Assembly: GCA_951804985.1 (NCBI GenBank)
Contig: OX638131.1
Span: forward strand, 106,040,464 to 106,104,463
Origin: Dryomyza anilis
Taxonomy: Eukaryota; Arthropoda; Insecta; Diptera; Dryomyzidae
Reading direction: 5' to 3'
DNA length: 64,000 nucleotides
The notes beneath the pieces were generated by a model. That model was not told the DNA's origin and did not search any database. It saw only the letters and a list, made by a program, of their open reading frames with translations. How positions within the stretch are numbered: position 1 is the stretch's first letter; every line of letters starts with the position of its first letter. Both the position numbers and the translations under genes were made by a program. Positions 56,131-64,000 of this stretch are shown here, piece by piece.

Positions 56131-57377
56131 AAAAAGAACAACTGGTTTAATACAACTCAATGAAATTTAGATTTATACAACTGGTGTCTTGTATTAAATA
56201 TGGGCGCCCACTACATATAATTCAAGTAACACCCATATGTAATGAGAATTTTTAAATTAGAGAAAGGGAAAAAAACTTCTAAAATTCAAAAGGAATCAAG
56301 AAATAAACTGAGTCATATAAAGCTTAACGGAAACATTCTAAATTTTAAGAAACAAATCCACTTAGTTATCAAAAAAGTAACTAAGAACAATTCTTCTTGT
56401 TGTTGCTGTTGTTTTTTGTTTTGATGTTGCTTTATCTGTTATATTCGCTATTGTGTTTTGTGTACTAACTGAACCGAGTAAAATCAGTAAACATTTTTTT
56501 TTGCGAACCAAATTGTAGTCTGCTCAAAAAAGAAAATTCGGTTTGTACATTTGGGTTTTGAAATGAATATTTAACGATTAATGGTTTTCAGTCATTTTCC
56601 CGTAAATATTGGGGAACATTATAATGGTAACCGCGTTATTTTTCATTTCGTTTAGTCGGCTTAACTATATTCATAATTCATATTAACTTCAATACACCAT
56701 CAATCGAAATATTGCTATTTCACAATTGGGTTTCCTTTATTTGTCTTAATGTTTCATTTCAAAAAGGTTATAAATTCCAAATAGACATCGTCTCGGTTAT
56801 GATTTCAATTCCTTTGCAGGATTCTAATTCAAAAATTAGATATTTATATTTGATAATGCAATATAATGGATTTTTTTTATATAATGGATAGCTCAATAAA
56901 TAGTAGTAGTTATATTAATCATTGCTGTCAAAATGAATTAATAACCATTAAATAAAATCGTTAATTAATAACTTTAGTATTAAATTCGACTAAATTACCT
57001 ATAGAGCTGATTTATTAATAAAGAAAAAAACACCAATTGATTGCTTTTTGAAATGTTCACGTTTCGAACAAATTCATGGCTTTATTTCATTAAATTCCTA
57101 TAAATGAATGAGTAATGATAGGCAGATAGATATATATATTATATACATATAGTTTTAAATGCATTGGTGTAACGGTTTGTCTGTGTAAATGAATATGTTT
57201 GTAAATTGATGATGACATGTGTATTTCATAGGATATTGGGTAGGTATGTAAAAAATGTTTTAAAATTATAGATCTGGCACATGAGACGTTTTTCCTCTAT
57301 TACTATAACAAAAATGCAAAATTTTTTGATTCAAATGCAATCTTCTCGACTATAAGTTATAGTAAATGATGATGTTT
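56131..57377. other. AT-rich spacer with a fragment of the CTTAGTTA element
   Basis: 56345-56460 contains 'cacttagttatcaaaaaagtaactaag' followed by 'gttgttgctgttgtttt', matching the ends of the elements at 26160 and 63350. Otherwise no feature. Confidence 0.4.
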
Positions 57378-57490
57378 AATAGTATTTATGATATTTAAAG
57401 TATTCATAGTATTTAAAGAATTTATAGTATTTATAGAGTTTATAGTATTTACAGAATTTATAGTATTTATACAATTTAAAGTATTTATAT
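57378..57490. repeat. 9-bp array (AGTATTTAT / AGAATTTAT), diverged
   Basis: Twelve or so 9-bp units AGTATTTAT, AGAATTTAT, AGTATTTAA and variants just past the stop codon of the 57540 gene. Unit and period recall the AAAGAATTT satellite at 4917-5712; AGAATTTAA is that unit in another register. Confidence 0.8.
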
Positions 57491-57539
57491 ACAACAAAAC
57501 AATATATATCAATTCGTTATTTTGGCAGTCGTGTCATCT

Positions 57540-58025
57540 CTAGTATTTGTAATTGTGGCTAGGTCCCGAGAAAAGCACATGGTTATCATAACGTGGTGCA
57601 GAGCCCAACAATTTGGCTTGTGGTTTCTCCAGACGCAGCAACGGCAATGGTGCAGGAGCATGTGCATAGTGGACCAGTGGTGCAATCGGTTGCAAAATTT
57701 TGGTGGCCAACAATTTGTGTCCTTGTTCGGGAATTGGAATTTTAATGCTTGTCGGTTCACGGGTTACAATCGCCTCGAAACCACTGTGATCGTCCGCTTT
57801 GTACTGCACCAGACGTTTGTAACCATCGGAGTCGATTAATTCGTAGGAGCCGACAACAGCGTCGCCCTTGCGTTGTTCCTTTTGACTTTTAATATCACCG
57901 GTGTGTGGATCGTTAACCTCATAGTGGAATTCATATTCGGCTGGGCCGTAGTCGGGCTCCTTGGCAATGAGGGCGATGGCGTTAATATGAACGATGGCTG
58001 TGAGGCACAGGACGACAATTGAAAG
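57540..58025 (-). CDS. RR-2 cuticular protein, exon 2 (main exon)
   Basis: Main exon of a gene spanning 57540-59902. The acceptor is CCATTTTCAAG ending at 58026 and the stop is TAG at 57540-57542. With exon 1 the protein has 165 residues starting MVWKLSIVVLCLTAIVHINA, a signal peptide. The RR-2 chitin-binding domain comes early: 'EYEFHYEVNDPHTGDIKSQ', 'GDAVVGSYELIDSDGYKRLV', 'VQYKADDHSGFEAIVTREP'. The tail has 'TSIKIPIPEQ' and 'LLATKILQPIAPLVHYAHAP' and ends SHNYKY. From memory the IKIP motif and tail recall Drosophila Cpr30B, not verified. An upstream in-frame TTG lies in the intron and is not the start. Confidence 0.92.
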   Translation of the reverse strand, partial: LSIVVLCLTAIVHINAIALIAKEPDYGPAEYEFHYEVNDPHTGDIKSQKEQRKGDAVVGSYELIDSDGYKRLVQYKADDHSGFEAIVTREPTSIKIPIPEQGHKLLATKILQPIAPLVHYAHAPAPLPLLRLEKPQAKLLGSAPRYDNHVLFSGPSHNYKY

Positions 58026-58089
58026 CTTGAAAATGGCGAAAAACAAAGAAAATAATTTTTATTTATACCAAATTTACACAAAAAAAAAT

Positions 58090-59880
58090 AACATTAAAAG
58101 TTTCACATTCATTTTTCATTAAAAATTCAGTTTTTCCCTAAAAAAAAAAGTTATTTGTTCACTAAAAATTCAATTTTCACAAAAAAAAAAAAATCATTTT
58201 TTCATTAAAAATTCAATTAATTCTTCTTTAAAAATTAAATTGTTCATAAAAAACTCAATTTTTCATTAAAAAGTTCAATTTTTATTAAAAATACTATTTT
58301 ACACTAAAAATTTAAATTTTCATAAAAAGTAATTTTAAAATTGAAAATTTTCAATTTAATTTTTCATTAATTTCAATAAAAAAATCAATATTAAATATAT
58401 TTCATTAAGAAATTCAATGCTTCATTAAAAAATCAATTTTTAAGTATATATTCAATTTTTCATAAAAAAATTCAATTTATCATTAAAAATTTAATTTTTA
58501 TTGTAAATTCAATTTTTCATTAAAAATGAAATTTTTCTTTAAAAATTTTTCATTTAAATTCAATTTTTCATTAAAAATTAAATTTTTCATAAAAATTAAA
58601 TTTTTCATAAAAATTAAATTTTTCATAAAAATTCAATTTTTCATACAAGTTCAATTTTTCATTAAAAAACCAAATTTTCATTAAAACTAAAATTTTTCAT
58701 TGAAACTTCAATTTTTCTTTAAAAATTCAATTTTTCATTATAAATTCAATTTTTCATTAAAATTAAATTTTTCATTAAAAAATCAATTTTTAATTAAAAC
58801 TTCAATTTTTCATTAAAACTTTAATTTTTCATTAAAAATTCAATTTTTCATTAAAAATTCAATTTTTTATTGAAAATTCAATTTTTCATTAAAAATTCAA
58901 TTTTTCATTAAAAATTCAATTTTTCATTAAAAATTCAATTTTTCATTAAAAATTCAATTTTTCATTAAAAATTCAATTTTTCATTAAAAATTCAATTTTT
59001 CATTAAAAATTCAATTTTTCATTAAAAATTCAATTTTTCATTAAAAATTCAATTTTTCATTAAAAATTCAATTTTTCATTGAAAATTCAATTTTTCATTT
59101 AAATTCAATTTTTCATTAAAAATTCAATTTCTCATTAAAAATTCAATTTTACATTAAAAAAAAACAATTTAAATTAAATTTTCAATTTTTCATTAAAAAT
59201 TCAATTTTTCATTAAAATTTCAATTTTTCATTAAAAATTCAATTTTTCATTAAAAATTCAATTTTTCATTAAAAATTCAATTTTTCATTAAAAATTCAAT
59301 TTTTTATTAAAAATTCAATTTTTCATTAAAAATTCAATTTTTCATTTAAATTCAATTTTTCATTAAAAATTCAATTTCTCATTAAAAATTCAATTTTACA
59401 TTAAAAAAAAAACAATTTAAATTAAATTTTCAATTTTTCATTAAAAATTCAATATTTCATTAAAAATTCAATTTTTCATTAATAATTCAATTTTTCATTA
59501 AAAATTCAATTTTTCATTAAAAATTCAATTTTTCATTAAAAATTCAATTTTTCATTAAAAATTCAATTTTTCATAAAAATTAAATTTTTCATAAAAATTC
59601 AATTTTTCATTAAAAATTCAATTTTTCATAAAAATTAAATTTTTCATAAAAATTCAATTTTTCATAAAAATTCAATTTTTCATTAAAAAATCAATTTTTC
59701 ATTAAAACTTTAATTTGTCTTTAAAAATTCAATTTTTCATTATAAATTCAATTTTTCATTAAAAATTTAATTTTATATTAAAAAATAAATTTTCATTAAA
59801 AAATAAATTTTCATTAAAAATTAAATTTTCCATTAAAAATTAAATTTTTCATTACAAATTCAGTTTTTCATAAAAAATTC
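58090..59880. repeat. 19-bp A-tract minisatellite, array 5, in the cuticle-gene intron
   Basis: Nearly the whole 1865-bp intron (58026-59890). The unit is CATTAAAAATTCAATTTTT, that is, the array 4 unit with CACT replaced by CATT throughout. Best preserved at 58820-59090 and 59180-59350. A segment of about 240 bp ('...caatttctcattaaaaattc aattttacattaaaaa') is duplicated (ends near 59165 and 59410). Confidence 0.95.
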
Positions 59881-59890
59881 AATCTCTTAC

Positions 59891-59902
59891 CTTCCAGACC
59901 AT
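59891..59902 (-). CDS. RR-2 cuticular protein, exon 1 (four codons)
   Basis: ATG GTC TGG AAG followed by the donor GTAAGAG. Phase 0; it joins 58025 in frame and yields a complete signal peptide. It lies immediately outside the minisatellite. Confidence 0.8.
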
Positions 59903-60048
59903 TATTATTTTTATTTTAGAATATGACTATTGTGTTTCAAATAAGACCGCTATCGTTACTGTCTACCAAATACTCGATCTATTGATCTACGTTATTCTCA
60001 ATGCAATTGTCAAACTGTGAGTAATTAAATTCACCGATCCAGAGACAG

Positions 60049-60056
60049 TTTATATA
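60049..60056 (-). promoter_or_regulatory. TATA box of the 57540-59902 cuticle gene
   Basis: TATATAAA on the minus strand in 'catatataaactgtc', about 150 bases upstream of the exon-1 ATG. This is the same spacing as in the 19690 gene. Confidence 0.55.
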
Positions 60057-60059
60057 TGA

Positions 60060-61720
60060 TTTTCTAATATTCGACAAGGAGTAGAAGCGGCGCGACGCGT
60101 CCGTCGACGCCAGTGGTGGCGCGCACGTGCCACCGCCGAAGGTGCCGACGCAGACAGCGACATCTGTTGCAATTTTGCTCCAGTTTAATGCGTTGCTGCT
60201 GCTGCTGCTGGTGCAAGCAAATGAAGTTATTGCGCTGCAACATTTAATAAATATTTTGCAAATTACCCGCCTAAGCGAGCAAGATTCTCTTTAATACAGT
60301 GGCGAAGTTGTTGAACAATATTTTTTTTTTTTAGTTTCAACAACTGTCCCAACAGCGTTGCCAGTCGTTGACGATGACAACATGTGCACCATGTTGTCGT
60401 TCGTCACGCCTGATTGGCTGATGAAACATCAGACCGATCGCCAACACTTTTCTCTCATAAAAAGAATGACACAATTTAGAAGTTTTGCATGTAATATTGC
60501 CACATCTTGCACCAATAAACGATGTCCTTCTAATTACAAAACTCATAGTCATTTGAAGTGTAACCTGTTGTCGCCAAGCGCATTAATTATTGCTGCGCCA
60601 GTGCGGCAGCAATATTGGTCAGCAATCATTTGGAGCCCGCCTAATGCGTTAAACGTGTTAACCTTACGGTTACCCACTCCGACGTTGCTGATAACGTGAA
60701 TTTTTTCAATTTTCAAAAATTATGCAAATTTTAAAGATTTTAATTGATAGAAATTTAATGTTGAAACATTAAAAAAAATACAAATAAAACTTATTTTTTA
60801 TAATTAAAATAAGTCTGTGCACAGCAGGGTGGAACAGACATCTTGTTTTAAATTCAGATTGGATATAAATGATAAATAAAGTATTCATAAAATATAAGTA
60901 TTTTGATTTTTTATTAAAAAAAATACCGAATCCTCTAATCAAAGTTCTATCAAAACCAAATCTGTTTGAACTGAGCGCCTAATGTTTCGACAATATTAAA
61001 AAATAGAGTTGATCAAATTTTATTCCCGTGATCATTTTGAAAAATACGGAAATTCTTTAAAAAATTGATTCGATATAAGAATGAGATTGAATCTGTACAT
61101 CGAGACCACTTCGAAAATTGTTAGAGGCTACGACTTGCAGCTATTTTTTTTTAATTACAGGTACTCTATGGTCTGTGAAACAAAAGTGTTATATAAACAT
61201 AATTTACTATCATTTGGTTTATTTATATAAATAACTAATTTGACCAAAATTTTAAATCGATTGGATAACGATAACCTATTCCTCACGAGCCTTTTCGGTT
61301 TGATACTTTATTTAGAAAAAAAATCAAATTTTCATAGTTTTACTTTTCACACAGAATCCAACTATTTAAGTTTTGAAAAACTAAGTACGCAATTTTATCT
61401 ATGTAAACCATCTTGACAAATTAACTTTTGCAGTTTTTGATCCGAGGTCCTGACAAATGAATATAAAACGAAAATGAGACACACACATTTAAAATGTATG
61501 TTATTCTTTTGTAACACCCTTTTCTTGAATTTCAAAAATATTCTCATTAGTATCAGTCAGGGCCGGAGCAGGGTTGAGTTGTAGGTATGTAGACCAAAAT
61601 GCTAAAAAGTTCAGTATACATTTTTAAAATAGTTAAATATAGTTAACTATTCAAATGAAACCCTATTTAATATTGGAAATTTTGAACACTGAAACTATTA
61701 AATGGTTTTTTTTTTAACCA
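60060..61720. other. GC-rich upstream region of the 57540 gene, then AT-rich spacer
   Basis: 60080-60700 is distinctly G+C-rich for this window, with GGTGGCGCGCACGTGCC, a CTG repeat (GCTGCTGCTGCTGCTG, near 60195) and 'tttgctccagttt', shared with the upstream region of the 19690 gene near 22857. It may carry regulatory elements. A 113-codon plus frame (60358-60699) starts at TTG and has no family resemblance. 60700-61720 is AT-rich and featureless. Confidence 0.4.
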
Positions 61721-61726
61721 TCATAC

Positions 61727-62260
61727 TTAGTTTGTAGAACTTACTTCGTTCGTAGAATTTACTTAGTTCGTAGAACTTACTTTGTTCGTAGAACTTACTT
61801 AGTTCGTAGAACTTACTTAGTTCGTAGAACTTACTTAGTTCATAGAACTTACTTAGTTCGTAGAACTTACTTAGTTCGTAGAACTTACTTTGTTCGTAGG
61901 ACTTACTTAGTTCGTAGAACTTACTTAGTTCGTAGAACTTACTTTGTTCGTAGGACTTACTTAGTTCGTAGAACTTATTTAATTCGTAGAACTTATTTAG
62001 TTCGTAGAACTTATTTAGTTCGTAGAACTTACTTAGTTCGTAGAACTTACTTAGTTCGTAAAACTTACATAGTTCGTAGAACGTACATAGTTCGCAGAAC
62101 TTACTTTGTTCGTAGAACTTACTTAGTTCGTAGAACTTACTTTGTTCGTAGAACTGACATAGTTCGTAAAACTTACTTAGTTCGTAGAACTTACTTTGTT
62201 CGTAAACTTACTTAGTTCGTAGAACTGACATAATAGTTCGTAAAACTTACTTAATTCGTT
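61727..62260. repeat. 18-bp tandem repeat with internal dyad (TTAGTTCGTAGAACTTAC)
   Basis: About 29 units of ACTTACTTAGTTCGTAGA with variants such as TTTGTTCG, GACATAG and CATAGTTC. Each unit contains the inverted repeat AGTTC-GTA-GAACT. Units are well kept in the middle and degenerate at the right end. Confidence 0.93.
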
Positions 62261-62553
62261 GAATATTACACTGCCATTTTTTTTATTTTTTATTCTTTTG
62301 TGAAATTTTGCAATTTTAGTAATCTCTATATTACTAATAAAAAAATGGTTTAACATTCTTGTTAATAAAAATCGATTTAAAAAAATATTATTAAATATTC
62401 TTTAATATTATAATTCCATACATTACATTGCATTTTATATATCTGATTTCTTCGTTTGGGATTTGCCTACACGGAGGGAAATACATATCTAAAACTCGAG
62501 AAGAATTCGGTTAGAAAGAAAAATAGTAGAATTTGACTAATATCAATAAAAAA
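62261..62553. other. AT-rich spacer
   Basis: No feature visible. Confidence 0.4.
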
Positions 62554-63343
62554 CGAGTTGGGAAAGTTAGGTCACATGGGTAAGTTCGGTCACATGGGGC
62601 GGATTTTTATAGTCGGTCGGGCCCGACTATGGAATACCCTACACCTTTGGTGGGGATATTAACCCTCAGAATATTATTCATATATCAGAAATTTACGTCT
62701 TATATCCCCATAAATTAAAAAATTTATATAAAGTATAAAAAACTAAAAAAAAATTGAAAAATATAATTGGGCGGACCACGCCTATATTTAAAATTTTGAA
62801 AGGCTAATATTTCATAGATTTGATTTTAATAATTTACGGATCAAATTTTTACTATGAAAACCCGGGATATAATGAAAAAAAAAAAAGTGGGCGGATCACG
62901 CCCATTTTTGGACCACATATTTTTAGGTAAATTCTAACAATACGTTTTAAATTTTATAACTATACCTAGAATACTTTTCGAAATATTAGTTTCGAAAGAG
63001 TTATATAAAAGTGACTTGTATGGGAGGTGGGCGTGTCCGTTGACCGATTTTGCTCATTTTCAAACTCAGTTCTTACTTTTGGCTAAAATATATTGAGACG
63101 AAATTTCATCGTATTCTGATCAGTATTTCTCAAGTTATTCTGTATTCGGACAGCAAGACAGCAAGACAGCAAGACAGCAAGACAGCAAGACGGACAGACA
63201 GACAGACGGACATGGCTAAACGGACTCGGGTAGTGATGCTGATCAAGAATATATATACTTTTCCATACCGGACACGCCTCCTAAGGGGCGTTACAATATA
63301 TGCACAAAGTTAATATACCCTGTACCTCATAGGTGTAGGGTAT
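62554..63343 (-). mobile_element. DINE-1/INE-1-type element, copy 4 (inverted)
   Basis: Minus-strand copy of subfamily 1, complete from ATACCCTACACC (63343) to CCCAACTCG (62554). It has an uninterrupted run of CTTGCTGTC units and the AGTCGGGCCCGACCGACT dyad. A plus-strand open frame (63050-63313) across it is an artefact. Confidence 0.9.
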
Positions 63344-63349
63344 AACTAC

Positions 63350-63990
63350 TAACATTCAAGAATTTGTCATCTGGATATCAAGAAAGAAAATTACTTAGTT
63401 GTCAAAAAAGTAAACAAACTTTTTTTAACTGGATTTTCAGAAGTTAATTTATTGATTATTAAAAACCAAAAAGAACACGTAAAATTGTTGCTGTATTCAT
63501 CGCAAAAAGAACACGTGTTCATGCATTGTTGTTGTTTTCATCGATATTGCACTATCTTTATGCTTTGTTTTGCGAGGTCACCATCTGTTTGTTAGTCTGC
63601 CTGTCTGTCTGTTGAAAGTAACTAGATATTCAGACATTAAGTTCTTAGGTATCAAAAAAGTAACTAAGTACAATTTGTCTGGATTGCAAATTTTATATGT
63701 TTATATGTTTATATGTTAGCTTCAAAATAATTGCTTTTAGTTACTTTCATCATATCGCCAGAGAGACACACGAAGAAGCAAATGGGGCTGACAGACGGCC
63801 AAAGTAAAACAAAACTTAATAGCGAAAAAACAACAACTATACGAACACGTGTTCATTAAATTTTGGGACGAAAGCAACAACAACATTTTTGATACCTTAG
63901 AAATTAATAACTGAATTCAAGACTTATTCTACTTAGTTACTTTTTTTAAACTAAGAAAATTCATTTCTTGAAATTAATAATTTTTCGGTT
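63350..63990. mobile_element. dispersed element with CTTAGTTACTTTTTTG-type ends, copy 2
   Basis: Co-linear with 26160-27085 but without the foldback insertion. The left end 'aagaaagaaaattacttagttg' and the right end 'aactaagaaaattcatttcttg' are inverted relatives. The interior holds 'aacacgtgttcatg' near both ends, again as an inverted pair. No coding capacity. Confidence 0.55.
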
Positions 63991-64000
63991 TAGCTGTTTT

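Noticed and set aside
60358..60699. 113-codon plus frame in GC-rich DNA
   Set aside because: It starts at TTG, resembles no family, and lies in the upstream region of the 57540 gene; treated as regulatory DNA.
61727..62260. CRISPR array
   Set aside because: Units are contiguous 18-mers without spacers, in an animal genome.

Overview
The window is nuclear DNA of an insect, very probably a higher fly (Diptera, Brachycera). It is strongly AT-rich. The recognisable genes have insect cuticle-protein domains, tiny first exons and TATA promoters. The dispersed repeats include DINE-1/INE-1-type elements with the core known from Drosophila ('tatatattcttgatcagcatcac...' followed by a GTCT-rich run). 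I see no prokaryotic, organellar or viral features. Species cannot be read from this; a calyptrate-type fly is a guess.

Five protein genes can be supported. Three encode RR-2 (Rebers-Riddiford) chitin-binding cuticular proteins: 14471-14968 (+), 19690-22204 (-) and 57540-59902 (-). One encodes a secreted Pro/Thr/Tyr-rich repeat protein (34549-41004, -). One encodes a secreted Asn/Gln/Tyr-rich protein of unknown function (48008-49945, -). Four of the five share one layout: a first coding exon of only 3-4 codons and a phase-0 intron placed before the hydrophobic part of the signal peptide. Together they look like a cluster of cuticle/extracellular-matrix genes.

The rest is repeats. 2.5-5.7 kb holds two 9-bp satellite arrays in opposite orientation. 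6-11 kb holds a tRNA-derived SINE, a DINE-1 copy and a Helitron-like element with a 15-bp minisatellite. 12-14 kb holds a 19-bp A-tract minisatellite, which returns in locus-specific versions at 20-22, 28, 32-33 and 58-60 kb; two of these fill introns of cuticle genes. 15-19 kb is a degraded long-period array split by a DINE-1 copy, followed by tandem tRNA-like SINEs. 24-26 kb is a nest: a hAT element with transposase remnant, a second hAT-like element inside it, and a Helitron fragment inside that. 26-34 kb holds foldback elements and hairpins with no gene. 36-41 kb is a 5-kb intron with twin foldback MITEs, a homogeneous 8-bp array and a DINE-1 copy. 42.7-44.4 kb is a 5'-truncated non-LTR retrotransposon with clear target duplications. 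45.7-47.5 kb holds a tRNA-like SINE, an unusual GATC-rich MITE and a bounded Helitron. 51-56 kb holds two copies of a second DINE-1 subfamily and a second mariner-like foldback. 60-64 kb holds GC-rich upstream sequence, an 18-bp dyad array and a reverse DINE-1 copy.

I found no wholly new biological system. The most unusual signals are the 19-bp minisatellite family with per-locus variants inside cuticle-gene introns, two internal 'empty sites' that define DINE-1 insertion points, and foldback elements built from two head-to-head 5' ends of one transposon.
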